Shown here piece after piece: positions 1-7,244 of a DNA stretch of 14,801 nt (the first letter of the stretch is position 1; every line of letters begins with the position of its first letter). The translations under genes and the position numbers were made by a program. Under the pieces are notes generated by a model that ran no database searches, was not told the DNA's origin, and saw only the letters and a list, made by a program, of their open reading frames with translations. The stretch is from assembly GCA_040307385.1 (NCBI GenBank), contig JAWRJQ010000072.1, positions 1-14,801 on the forward strand, read 5' to 3'. This stretch comes from RUG721 sp040307385 (GTDB lineage Bacteria; Actinomycetota; Coriobacteriia; Coriobacteriales; Atopobiaceae).

Positions 1-1
1 G

Positions 2-253
2 ATGATCAAGACGACCGTGGGCATCGAGGGCATGGTGTGCGAGATGTGCGAGGCGCACATCAACGATGTCATCCGCAGGACCTTCTCGGTCAAAAGCGCA
101 AAGGCCGACCGTCGCAAGAAGCGGTGCGTGGTGGTATCGGACGAGCCGCTCGATGAGGCGCTGCTTGCCAAGGCCATCGCCGAGATCGGCTACAAGCTCA
201 CATCCGTCTCGAGCGAACCCTATCAAAAGAAGGGGTTTCTCGGCCTGTTCTAA
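2..253 (+). CDS. Heavy-metal-associated (HMA) domain protein, CopZ-like
   Basis: An 83-residue protein made of one HMA ferredoxin-like fold. Such domains bind Cu(I) or another soft metal and pass it to P-type ATPases in the cytoplasm. The metal site is G10-M11-V12-C13-E14-M15-C16, matching the family GM-x-C-x-x-C pattern, followed by a helix (AHINDVIRR). Near the C-terminus lies IAEIGYKLTSV, which matches the usual final helix and strand. It ends in a KKGFLGLF tail. The length equals that of a stand-alone chaperone, so the ATG at base 2 is probably the real start, but only one base lies upstream and no ribosome site can be judged. It could also be the end of a longer reading frame. No copper ATPase is visible in the window. 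Its GC-rich composition stops abruptly at its stop codon, where AT-rich sequence begins. Confidence 0.85.
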   Translation: MIKTTVGIEGMVCEMCEAHINDVIRRTFSVKSAKADRRKKRCVVVSDEPLDEALLAKAIAEIGYKLTSVSSEPYQKKGFLGLF

Positions 254-488
254 TTATGCATACGTAAACTTGGCAGAACTATCAAATCCAGTAATCGGTA
301 GAGTTGGACATTCTGGAAACTCCTATGCTCCACACCTGCACTTTCAACTTATGGATAGTGAGGATATTAAAAGTGCCAATGGCCTTCCATGTGCTTTTGA
401 GCAATACGAAATATATCAAGAGAATGGGTGGAAAACCATATTAAACGGTATACCAACAGATAAAGGTAAGATGCGATTTCAACAATAA
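252..488 (+). pseudogene. C-terminal remnant of an M23 (LytM) peptidase
   Basis: This frame reads about 78 residues matching the end of an M23 zinc metallopeptidase: an IGRVGHSGNS turn, then PHLHFQLMDS, which holds the H-x-H zinc ligand pair, and a tail of the type NGLPCAFEQYE. M23 enzymes cleave peptidoglycan cross-bridges or related peptides. The N-terminal half of the domain, with the other zinc ligands (H-x6-D), is absent: upstream the frame runs straight into the HMA gene in a different frame. No start codon with a ribosome site is seen, so I call it a dead 3' fragment left by recombination or insertion. The composition is AT-richer than the flanks, and the left edge falls exactly at the HMA stop codon. 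Confidence 0.75.
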
Positions 489-529
489 CGTATAAATCTT
501 TGAGAAACAAAACAGCACGTTCATAGAAG

Positions 530-667
530 ATGGGACCCCCAGAGCATCTTGAGTGGGTACCGCTTGATACTGATAAGATCATATGCCCGGCATTCTTCAA
601 AACTGAACTCAAGAATCCGGACAAGGAGGTAAAGCACGTCATAGCTGACGAGAGGATGACGATATGA
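530..667 (+). CDS. Small hypothetical ORF coupled to the metallopeptidase-like gene
   Basis: A 45-codon frame starts at an ATG directly after an in-frame stop at 524-526. It encodes a peptide starting MGPPEHLEWVPLDTDK and ending IADERMTI. It has no recognisable domain, signal peptide or membrane segment. Its stop overlaps the start of the next gene as ATGA (664-667), an arrangement typical of translational coupling. The ribosome site is poor (only AGAAG abutting the ATG), so it may be the 3' end of a gene that lost its front rather than a true small protein. It lies in the AT-rich block and its residue mix looks protein-like, but I cannot assign a function. Confidence 0.35.
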   Translation: MGPPEHLEWVPLDTDKIICPAFFKTELKNPDKEVKHVIADERMTI

Positions 668-1488
668 TAATAGATACGACTATTGTTGATGCATATCTGA
701 ATTCGGACGATGTAAGCGTATTCTCCTCCATGTGGCTATATTCTGAAGAGGCGGAAGAAGGCGTTGCAAACATTTTTAGCATGCCTCCAGATGTAGAGAT
801 AAAGCGTGAGGCTGTTTCGCAAATAAAGGAGGCAATCATCTCTCATGCTGCATCGTTCAAGCCGTGTAACACGCCAATTTGGAATGCTTTGTTTGATAAT
901 TGGCACGAGTTTCTGGAAAACACAACTCTAGATTTAATCGTAGGATATCCAGATACTCATGATGCCGTTGTAAGAAAAGCGCCTGACGGAAGCCATCACA
1001 TGATTTTTGATCTTCTTTGCTGGGAGAAATATTTAGGATGGATGCCGCTATCTGCTATTGCACAAAATCTACTGACACATGAACTGTTTCATGTAATGGT
1101 CGGCAATGTGTTTTCGGGTATTGAACAAGCAGAGGGATGCGGCTCATATATCGAGCAGCTTGATGCAATCACATTTGATGAGGGGTTTGCGCATCTTGTG
1201 TCATATAAACAGCAGGAAGTCGATGCTGTTCCATGGGATGGAGAAGAATTTGAAGATATATATGATAACTCTATACATAAAATGAATTCCGCATTACAGG
1301 AAATCAACTCAGATAAGCAAGAGCAATATATCTATGAAGCCCATTTTGGAAACTACTATGACAAATATGCTGCCATGTGCGGAATGATATACCTTGGCAG
1401 ACAGTGGCAAAGGGGTGGCGCAGAGAGGTTGAAAGAAATCTTCTATCAGGGATATCGCGATTTTGCAGCGAAAAGTATAGCTAGATAA
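664..1488 (+). CDS. Putative HExxH zinc metallopeptidase-like protein
   Basis: A 274-residue protein with a zinc-peptidase signature: H139-E-L-F-H143 (HExxH) followed after about 30 residues by F-D-E173-G-F-A-H. The glutamate in EGxAH is a plausible third zinc ligand, as in gluzincin-type peptidases. The spacing and the EG-x-A motif recall the DUF2268 'predicted Zn-dependent protease' group, but I cannot confirm membership. There is no signal peptide or membrane helix, so it is probably cytoplasmic or exported in another way. The start ATG has GAGAGG 8 bases upstream and overlaps the preceding small ORF by ATGA. The gene is intact but AT-rich with rare-codon-like use compared with uvrB, which suggests horizontal acquisition. 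The M23 remnant upstream may come from the same foreign segment. Substrate unknown; it could be a toxin-like or housekeeping protease. Confidence 0.6.
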   Translation: MIIDTTIVDAYLNSDDVSVFSSMWLYSEEAEEGVANIFSMPPDVEIKREAVSQIKEAIISHAASFKPCNTPIWNALFDNWHEFLENTTLDLIVGYPDTHDAVVRKAPDGSHHMIFDLLCWEKYLGWMPLSAIAQNLLTHELFHVMVGNVFSGIEQAEGCGSYIEQLDAITFDEGFAHLVSYKQQEVDAVPWDGEEFEDIYDNSIHKMNSALQEINSDKQEQYIYEAHFGNYYDKYAAMCGMIYLGRQWQRGGAERLKEIFYQGYRDFAAKSIAR

Positions 1489-1492
1489 AGAT

Positions 1493-1511
1493 GTGTTTCT
1501 TGATGAAACAC
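1493..1511 (+). other. Small perfect inverted repeat after the metallopeptidase-like gene
   Basis: GTGTTTC (1493-1499) and GAAACAC (1505-1511) form a 7-bp stem with a 5-base loop, starting 4 bases after the stop codon. No run of T follows, so intrinsic termination would be weak. It may be an mRNA 3'-end hairpin. Confidence 0.35.
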
Positions 1512-1526
1512 GCTGCCAATTAAAAC

Positions 1527-1550
1527 GGTGAGTGCAGGCTGCAGCTCACC
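1527..1550 (+). terminator. Weak terminator-like hairpin between the metallopeptidase-like and GNAT genes
   Basis: GGTGAG (1527-1532) pairs with CTCACC (1545-1550), and inside it TGCA pairs with TGCA around a GGC loop with one bulged G. On the plus strand ATTAAACC follows, which is a poor T-tract. Read on the minus strand the stem is followed by CGTTTTAATT, so it would work slightly better in that direction. The rest of the gap (1551-1756) shows no gene. Confidence 0.3.
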
Positions 1551-1622
1551 ATTAAACCAAATCCTATATCACTTTCCTTGGCGCCATGTGCTGTTATAAA
1601 TTGTTGCCGGTCGATCGTTCCC

Positions 1623-1653
1623 TTGTTTTTGCCCCTGTCTGTGCTGGTATATT
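1623..1653 (+). promoter_or_regulatory. Possible promoter for the GNAT gene
   Basis: TTGTTT (1623-1628) and TATATT (1648-1653) resemble sigma-70 -35 and -10 boxes, but the 19-base spacing is long and the -35 box is weak. It would leave a leader of roughly 100 bases before the GNAT start. This is a guess from sequence alone. Confidence 0.25.
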
Positions 1654-1756
1654 CGTCTTTTGTTAATAGCGTGATATGGAACCTGACGGTAAGCAGACAG
1701 TGATAAATCCTTTGTTTTCACGGGTTTCACAGGAATTTAATAACATCCTATGAGCG

Positions 1757-2260
1757 ATGAAGGAAAACAAGGGGAACATTGAGCTCAAATTCCAATTTAC
1801 GAGAAAGCTGGCTATGGAGTTCTTTGATACGGACTTTTTGAAAAGCAATGAAATCAAATTGGTCCTGGAAAGGACAGCTGAGGCTGATCCTGTGAGGAGC
1901 TGGGTGCCGGCATATCATTTTATGATCTGCGACAAGCAAGGAAACGGCATGGGTCGCTGCGATCTGAGGATCGGATACAATGACGGCGTTTATTACGGAG
2001 GCCATATTGGCTATGCTATCGATGAAGAATATCGTGGGCACCATTATGCCGCTAAAGCATGTAAGCTGCTGTTCGGACTGGCCAAGAAGCACGGAATGGA
2101 TTATCTGTATATAACGTGTGATCCGGACAACTGGCCTTCAAGGAAAACCCTTGAATATCTGAACGGCGAGTTGTTGGAAATCGCTGAGCTGCCAGAAGAT
2201 AACGACATGAGGGTTAATGACGGCAAGACGGAGAAATGCATTTTCAGGTTCTGTTTGTAA
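1757..2260 (+). CDS. GNAT-family N-acetyltransferase
   Basis: A 167-residue single-domain protein of the GCN5-related acetyltransferase fold, which moves an acetyl group from acetyl-CoA to an amine. The acetyl-CoA pyrophosphate loop is visible as E-Y-R93-G94-H-H-Y-A98 following the strand GYAID, matching the R/Q-x-x-G-x-G/A motif. Later C-D-P-D-N124-W-P-S-R-K-T-L-E fits the motif where an Asn commonly precedes the helix that packs on CoA. The substrate cannot be told; nearest in style are uncharacterised small-molecule or ribosomal-protein-type acetyltransferases. The ATG at 1757 has no good ribosome site (AGGAA lies too far upstream), so expression may be weak or the start may be elsewhere. 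Its composition is intermediate between the AT-rich block and the GC-rich genes, and it seems to be the last gene of the acquired segment. Confidence 0.8.
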   Translation: MKENKGNIELKFQFTRKLAMEFFDTDFLKSNEIKLVLERTAEADPVRSWVPAYHFMICDKQGNGMGRCDLRIGYNDGVYYGGHIGYAIDEEYRGHHYAAKACKLLFGLAKKHGMDYLYITCDPDNWPSRKTLEYLNGELLEIAELPEDNDMRVNDGKTEKCIFRFCL

Positions 2261-2328
2261 GCGCCAGCTTATCGAGAAGAGCCTTTGCCGTCTGCAGTGA
2301 TAGCGAGCATCGGATTGTGCCCCGCGCA

Positions 2329-2386
2329 AATACCAAGGCGCAGCCGCAAACACTGCCTTGGTGTTCTCGATCACATGGGCAGTGTT
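2329..2386 (+). other. Overlapping alternative stem-loops in the uvrB leader
   Basis: Two helices compete. Helix 1 pairs 2329-2339 (AATACCAAGGC) with 2355-2365 (GCCTTGGTGTT), giving 11 bp with one T-G wobble and a 15-base loop. Helix 2 pairs AACACTGCC (2349-2357) with GGCAGTGTT (2378-2386), 9 perfect bp. They share GCC at 2355-2357, so they cannot both form fully unless as a pseudoknot. No T-run follows either stem. This could be an attenuator-like element, a processed RNA or an extragenic repeat. The 234-base gap it lies in has no credible gene. Confidence 0.45.
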
Positions 2387-2407
2387 CGCGAAACAGCCTC
2401 GGTGTTC
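2361..2407 (+). repeat. Three phased GTGTTC direct repeats
   Basis: GTGTTC occurs at 2361-2366, 2382-2387 and 2402-2407, that is every 20-21 bases, close to two helical turns. The first and third copies lie in a longer similar block, GCCTTGGTGTTCTCG and GCCTCGGTGTTCGTG, with 12 of 15 bases identical. They could be operator half-sites for a protein bound on one face of the helix, or the remains of a degenerate repeat. Confidence 0.4.
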
Positions 2408-2463
2408 GTGCTCTGCAGAGACGCGGTTTCTGTGTGCCGAGCAACCCCGTGCCCGCCGCAGGG

Positions 2464-2469
2464 TATACC
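2464..2469 (+). promoter_or_regulatory. uvrB: Possible -10 box upstream of uvrB
   Basis: TATACC lies inside the palindrome GGTATACC about 30 bases before the uvrB start. No convincing -35 box is found 16-18 bases upstream (that stretch is C-rich), so the call is weak. Confidence 0.22.
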
Positions 2470-2500
2470 ATGTCTGTAGTGCGACAGAGAGGGGATGGGC

Positions 2501-4678
2501 ATGCATGTAGGAGCGCAGCTCAAGCGGTTCGGCGTGGCGGACGGAGACGGCCAGCGGCTCGAGGTACACGCCCCCTACGAGCCGAGCGGCGATCAGCCCC
2601 AGGCCATCGAGAAGCTCAGCGCCGGCGTGCGCGACGGCCTGCGCTACCAGGCGCTCATGGGCGTCACGGGTTCCGGCAAAACCTTCACCATGGCCAAGAC
2701 CATCGAGGCCCTGAACAGGCCCACCCTCATCATCGAGCCCAACAAGACGCTCGCCGCGCAGGTTGCGGCCGAGATGCGCGAGCTCTTCCCCGACAACGCG
2801 GTGGTGTATTTCGTCAGCTACTATGACTACTACCAGCCCGAGGCCTACGTCCCCCAAACCGATACCTACATCGAGAAGGACGCCTCCATCAACGAGGAGG
2901 TCGAGAAGCTGCGCCATCAGGCCACGTCGAGCTTGCTCTCGCGCCGCGACGTCATCGTGGTGGCGTCTGTGAGCTGCATATACGGCATCGGCAGCCCCGA
3001 GGACTACGCCGGCCTGGCACCCACGGTGTCCAAAGACGTGCCCCTCGAGCGCGACGAGCTGATCCGCGCCCTCATCGACATCCAGTACGACCGCAACGAC
3101 TACGACCTGCAACGCGGCATGTTCCGCGTGCGCGGCGACGTGGTGGACGTGTATCCGCCCTATGCCGAGAATCCCCTGCGTATAGGGTTCTTCGGCGACG
3201 AGGTGGAGCTTATCGCCGAGGTCGACAAGGCCACGGGCGAGATCGTGCGCTCCTTCGACGCCATCCCCATCTGGCCCGCATCGCACTACGTCACCGAGCG
3301 ACCCAAGGTCACCCACGCGCTCGCCACCATCTCCGATGAGCTGGAGCAGCGTGTGGCCGAGCTCAAGGCCGCCGACAAGCTGCTCGAGGCGCAGCGCCTC
3401 TCGCAGCGCACCGCCTACGACCTGGAGATGCTCGAGAACATGGGGTTCTGCTCGGGCATCGAGAACTACTCGCGCCACCTCGATGGCCGCGCCCCCGGCG
3501 AGGCGCCCTTCACCCTCATCGACTACTTCCCCGAGGACATGCTCTGCATCATCGATGAGAGCCACGTCACCGTACCGCAGATCCGCGGCATGTACGAGGG
3601 CGACCGCTCGCGCAAGGTCACGCTTGTGGAGCACGGCTTCCGACTCCCCTCGGCGCTTGACAACCGCCCGCTGCGCTTCGACGAGTTCGAGGAGCGCGTG
3701 GGCCAGTACATCTACGTCTCGGCCACGCCGGGCGACTACGAGGAGCGCGTGCAGCAGCAGCTCGTGGAGCAGATCATCCGCCCCACGGGCCTGCTCGACC
3801 CCAAGATCGAGGTGCGCCCGGTACGCGGCCAGATCGACGATTTGATCTCCGAGATCAAGGATCGCGTGGCGCGCACGGAACGCGTGCTCGTGACCACGCT
3901 TACCAAGCGCATGGCCGAAGACCTCACCGATCACCTGCTCGATGAGGGCATCCGCGTGAACTACATGCACTCCGACACGGCCACGCTCGACCGTATCGAC
4001 ATCATCCGCGACCTGCGTCAGGGCAAGATCGACGTGCTCGTGGGCATCAACCTGCTGCGCGAGGGCCTCGACATCCCCGAAGTCTCGCTCGTGGCCATCC
4101 TCGATGCCGACAAGGAGGGGTTCCTGCGCAACCGCCGCTCGCTCATCCAGACCATGGGCCGCGCGGCGCGCAACGTCTCGGGCGAGGTCATCATGTACGC
4201 CGACGACGTGACCGACTCCATGAAGCTCGCCATCGACGAGACGCGCCGGCGCCGCTCCATCCAGGAGGCCTATAACGCCGAGCATGGCATCGAGCCGCAA
4301 ACGGTGCGCAAGACGATCTCCGATATCACGACGTTCCTCGCCGAGGCAGCGGCCACGCTCGACGGCAAGGAGCGCTTGAGCGGCAATGGCGGCCACGGCG
4401 CGTTCTACACGCCGTCTGCGGCCGAGTCGGTCGCCGGCGAGTTGGCCAAGCTGCCGCGCGATGAGGTCATGCGCATCATCGCCTCCCTGGAGGAGGAGAT
4501 GATGGCGGCTTCGGCTAACATGGATTACGAAGAGGCGGCGCGCCTGCGCGACCAGCTGGTCGAGCTGCGCGGTGCCGTTGAGGGAGCAAGCTCCGACGAG
4601 GTTATCGCACGGCTCAAGGCCGGCGCGCGCAAGGGGAGCGTCCACGCCACGCGGCGGCGCTACCGGCCCAGGAAATAG
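2501..4678 (+). CDS. uvrB: UvrABC system protein B (excinuclease subunit B)
   Basis: UvrB is the DNA-damage verification ATPase of nucleotide excision repair. UvrA loads it, it probes the strand with a beta-hairpin, then recruits UvrC. Visible in order: Walker A GVTGSGKT (about residues 54-61), the aromatic beta-hairpin region SYYDYYQPEAY (about 106-116), the DESH Walker B box (about 352-355), SATPGDYE, then helicase motifs LLREGLDIPEV and QTMGRAARN, and a C-terminal UVR/UvrC-binding motif (MDYEEAARLRDQL). A basic tail (RRRYRPRK) ends the protein. At about 725 residues it is slightly longer than usual. Two ATGs compete, 2495 and 2501. The ribosome-site-like GAGAGGGG (2487-2494) abuts the first, so 2501 has the better spacing. 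There is no GAAC-N4-GTTC SOS box upstream, unlike uvrA. The next gene's ribosome site overlaps this stop codon, so they are cotranscribed. Confidence 0.97.
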   Translation: MHVGAQLKRFGVADGDGQRLEVHAPYEPSGDQPQAIEKLSAGVRDGLRYQALMGVTGSGKTFTMAKTIEALNRPTLIIEPNKTLAAQVAAEMRELFPDNAVVYFVSYYDYYQPEAYVPQTDTYIEKDASINEEVEKLRHQATSSLLSRRDVIVVASVSCIYGIGSPEDYAGLAPTVSKDVPLERDELIRALIDIQYDRNDYDLQRGMFRVRGDVVDVYPPYAENPLRIGFFGDEVELIAEVDKATGEIVRSFDAIPIWPASHYVTERPKVTHALATISDELEQRVAELKAADKLLEAQRLSQRTAYDLEMLENMGFCSGIENYSRHLDGRAPGEAPFTLIDYFPEDMLCIIDESHVTVPQIRGMYEGDRSRKVTLVEHGFRLPSALDNRPLRFDEFEERVGQYIYVSATPGDYEERVQQQLVEQIIRPTGLLDPKIEVRPVRGQIDDLISEIKDRVARTERVLVTTLTKRMAEDLTDHLLDEGIRVNYMHSDTATLDRIDIIRDLRQGKIDVLVGINLLREGLDIPEVSLVAILDADKEGFLRNRRSLIQTMGRAARNVSGEVIMYADDVTDSMKLAIDETRRRRSIQEAYNAEHGIEPQTVRKTISDITTFLAEAAATLDGKERLSGNGGHGAFYTPSAAESVAGELAKLPRDEVMRIIASLEEEMMAASANMDYEEAARLRDQLVELRGAVEGASSDEVIARLKAGARKGSVHATRRRYRPRK

Positions 4679-4687
4679 GAGGGAACC

Positions 4688-6040
4688 ATGCTCTGCCCCA
4701 CCTGCGGTGCCCACAATGCCGACGATGCGCGCACGTGCGCATCGTGCGGATCCGAGCTGCCCGTCTCCGAGCGCACCGTCCGCGCGGAGCGCGGCGTTCC
4801 GTCGCATCTCGATTCCAACGGCAACGGCGTGCCCGATGTGCTCGAGACCCCGACCAGGCTCATGGGCGCCGCCGAGCCCACCACGGTTGCTCATGCCGAG
4901 CCCGCCACGGTGATGGAGACGCCGAACACCGAGCCCGACGCCACCCGCATTGCCCCGCTGGATGCGCCGCACCCGTCCAGCCGTCTCGCGCCCGCTCCTG
5001 CACCCGCTCCCGCTCCCGCGTCCAAGAGCACGGGCGGCCGCAGGTTCGCCATCGCCCTGCTCGCCATCGCGCTGCTTGTGGGAGCCGGTGCGGGCATCTC
5101 GTATTGGCGCAGCTATCAGGCGGAGCGTGAGGCCGCCGAACATGCCCTCATCGAGCAGCAGGAACAGGAGCGACAGGCTGCCGAGGATGCCCGCCTGCTC
5201 GAGGAGAAGCGCCAGCCCCACGCCGTGATCCTGCCCATCTCCGCTGCGGGCCTCGATTCCAGCGGCACCCGCATCCCCGTGCTCTGCACGGGAACCGATT
5301 TCGAGGGCAACGCCGTCGAAACGTCCGCCTACCTCGAGGCCGACGGCTCGGGCCTCTCGCTTCCCAAGGGCAGCTACGAGGTCGTCATCCTCGCATCGCC
5401 CATCGCCGGCGACGGCACCCTCTACGAGGTCCCCGGCGCCTTCGCCTTCGAGATTCCCGAGACGCAGGCCGCAGGCAGCGAATTCCTCGCGCCCGGCACC
5501 CTCGTGCTCACGCCGTACGATGCGGGAAGCGTCCCCGCCGACGTGCTCGACAGCGCCGTCTCCCATGCCCTCGCCGACCCCGCGATGAGCGAGGAGGCGG
5601 TGCGCGCCCTCGCCGATAAGGTCGGTGCGGCATCCTCGCAGGCCGAGCACGATGCCGCCATCGCAGAAGCCCAGAACAAGGGCCGCGTGGTGCTTTCCGG
5701 AACCGTGCGCGTGGTCAACGGGCGCGAGCTGTGCGAGATGCACAACATCGACATCGAAACGCTCTTCGGCGACCAAGCCGCGCGCGAGGAGCAGACGACC
5801 TACATCATCGTCATGCTCGACGAAGAGACGTCTCTCGAGTGCATGAGCGGCGACGGGACGGGCCTGCGCACCGACACCGCCACGATGATTTCGCTCACTA
5901 AGCAGGATCCCGTTTGGTGGCGGGAGCATGAAGGCGAGCGCGTCCTCATCGCCATCAGCCCCACCGAGACGTGGTGGCCCTCCGACGCGAGCCTGCCCGT
6001 CGGCGAGCCGCGCACCCCGCATGTACAGGTTATCGAGTAG
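4688..6040 (+). CDS. Zinc-ribbon, single-pass membrane protein
   Basis: A 450-residue protein of unknown role. It begins with a zinc ribbon, C3-P-T-C6 and C17-A-S-C20. Next comes an acidic, Pro/Ala/Thr-rich linker with an APAPAPAPAPA run (about 101-111), one transmembrane helix (about 119-140, flanked by RR and RSYQ), a Glu/Gln/Arg-rich coiled coil (about 144-176), and a roughly 270-residue domain expected outside the cell with Ala/Gly/Asp-rich beta-type sequence. The linker also has L-D-S-N-G-N-G-V-P-D (residues 41-50), which looks like a thrombospondin type-3 calcium loop. The zinc ribbon should face the cytoplasm (N-in, C-out), an inference from the basic residues before the helix. The ribosome site AGGAGGG (4677-4683) overlaps the uvrB stop, so it belongs to the uvrB transcript. 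I know no function for this family. Confidence 0.8.
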   Translation: MLCPTCGAHNADDARTCASCGSELPVSERTVRAERGVPSHLDSNGNGVPDVLETPTRLMGAAEPTTVAHAEPATVMETPNTEPDATRIAPLDAPHPSSRLAPAPAPAPAPASKSTGGRRFAIALLAIALLVGAGAGISYWRSYQAEREAAEHALIEQQEQERQAAEDARLLEEKRQPHAVILPISAAGLDSSGTRIPVLCTGTDFEGNAVETSAYLEADGSGLSLPKGSYEVVILASPIAGDGTLYEVPGAFAFEIPETQAAGSEFLAPGTLVLTPYDAGSVPADVLDSAVSHALADPAMSEEAVRALADKVGAASSQAEHDAAIAEAQNKGRVVLSGTVRVVNGRELCEMHNIDIETLFGDQAAREEQTTYIIVMLDEETSLECMSGDGTGLRTDTATMISLTKQDPVWWREHEGERVLIAISPTETWWPSDASLPVGEPRTPHVQVIE

Positions 6041-6052
6041 ATTGGCTTTGAT

Positions 6053-7186
6053 GTGGCTAACATCGTAGACTATCTGTGCGACGAGTTCGACACGCTCGCC
6101 GAGCGTCCTCTCGGCGACGTCGACTCGCTCATCCTCTCGCTGCTGTCGTACTACCGCCTGCCCGAAGAGGCGGCGTCCGCACGCACGCAGGAGGGCATGC
6201 CGTTCGCCGAGCTCTATCGCGCGGGCATGATCAGGGAATCGGCCTGCGTCCTCGATCCCGCCGAGACGGGCCGCTACATGCTCGCGGCCACCGTGGCGAG
6301 CCCGCGTTTCTGCGACATGCGCGTGTGCCGGTATGTGGAGAAGTTCGACCCCGCAACCGAGAAGCAGTTCTCTGCCATGACGCTTGCGCTTCCGGAGAAC
6401 GTGACCTACGTCGCGTTCCGCGGTACCGACAACAGCTTGGTGGGGTGGAAGGAAGACTTCAACATGGCGTTCGAGACCGAGATCCCCTCGCAGCGCGAGG
6501 CGGTCGAGTATCTCGAAGACATCGCCGCGCACACGAGCGGGCCGCTCTATGTGGGCGGGCACTCCAAGGGCGGCAACCTCGCCGTCTATGCAACCGTCAT
6601 GTGCAGCGAACCCGTCTGCGCGCGCATCCGCGCGGCCTTCTCGCACGACGGGCCCGGATTCACGCCCGAGATGATGGCGCGCAGCGCATGGGCCGAGCGC
6701 GCCCATCTCATCCATAAGACCATCCCCAACCAGTCGCTTGTCGGCATGATCTTCGAGACGTCCGACGACTACACGGTGGTCTCGTCCACCGGGCAGGGCA
6801 TCATGCAGCACGACGGCCGCACGTGGGAGGTCGAGGGCACCGGCTTCAAACAGCTCGACCGCCTGTCGTGGGCCGCGAACCACATCGATCAGAATTTCAA
6901 TGAATGGATCACGGGCTTGGATCGAGCCGAGCGCGAGCAGTTCGTCGAGACGCTCTTCTCCATCTTCGCAGCCAGCGGCGAGGAAGACTTCGCGAGTTTG
7001 AGCGACAAGTGGTCCACGACGGTTCCCGCCATGATCGGGCACCTCGGCAACCTGCCCGAGGCCACGCGCGACTCGTTCATGGGCGCCATCGGCGGCCTCG
7101 TGCGCAAGCTCGTGCCCGATTTCTCGCCCAAGAGCATCGCCGCCTCGATCGGCATGAACGGGACGAACGGGACGACGAGCCGCTGA
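6053..7186 (+). CDS. Mbeg1-like (DUF2974) alpha/beta hydrolase, copy 1
   Basis: A 377-residue serine hydrolase-like protein. The nucleophile elbow is G169-H-S171-K-G-G (GxSxG), preceded by the strand YVAFRGTDNSLVGWKEDFNMAF that is typical of this lipase-like family. S171 is the likely nucleophile, and H253 in MQHDGRTWEVEG is a candidate catalytic His because the second copy has a His at the matching place. The third triad member is not clear. There is no signal peptide. The start is GTG at 6053: the N-terminus VANIVDYLCDEF lines up with MASIIDYVRAST of the downstream paralogue, which supports it, although there is no good Shine-Dalgarno. It sits 12 bases after the zinc-ribbon gene, so translation is likely coupled. 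Substrate unknown; lipid or ester hydrolysis is a family-based guess. Confidence 0.82.
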   Translation: MANIVDYLCDEFDTLAERPLGDVDSLILSLLSYYRLPEEAASARTQEGMPFAELYRAGMIRESACVLDPAETGRYMLAATVASPRFCDMRVCRYVEKFDPATEKQFSAMTLALPENVTYVAFRGTDNSLVGWKEDFNMAFETEIPSQREAVEYLEDIAAHTSGPLYVGGHSKGGNLAVYATVMCSEPVCARIRAAFSHDGPGFTPEMMARSAWAERAHLIHKTIPNQSLVGMIFETSDDYTVVSSTGQGIMQHDGRTWEVEGTGFKQLDRLSWAANHIDQNFNEWITGLDRAEREQFVETLFSIFAASGEEDFASLSDKWSTTVPAMIGHLGNLPEATRDSFMGAIGGLVRKLVPDFSPKSIAASIGMNGTNGTTSR

Positions 7187-7195
7187 TCCGGCAGC

Positions 7196-7215
7196 ACGGG
7201 CATGCACCCGCCCGT
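7196..7215 (+). other. Intercistronic hairpin between the two hydrolase paralogues
   Basis: ACGGGC (7196-7201) and GCCCGT (7210-7215) make a 6-bp GC-rich stem with an 8-base loop, followed by TTGTT. It could be a weak partial terminator or an mRNA stabiliser between copies 1 and 2. Confidence 0.35.
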
Positions 7216-7244
7216 TGTTCGCTTCCACCCTCAAGGAGGTCGTC

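Noticed and set aside
246..2260. Short similar sequences at the edges of the AT-rich block (CTGTTCTAA and CTGTTTGTAA) as insertion repeats
   Set aside because: The match is short and imperfect and lies over stop codons, so chance is likely.
2361..2407. LexA box before uvrB
   Set aside because: The CGAAC-like half-sites on the minus strand have no GTTC partner four bases away, so they do not form a SOS box.
2361..2407. A small CRISPR array
   Set aside because: The repeat unit is only 6-15 bases, the three copies differ and the spacing is too short for repeats and spacers.
7215..7244. TTG start for hydrolase copy 2
   Set aside because: The AAGGAGG ribosome site lies inside this extension and fits the ATG at 7245, which also matches copy 1.
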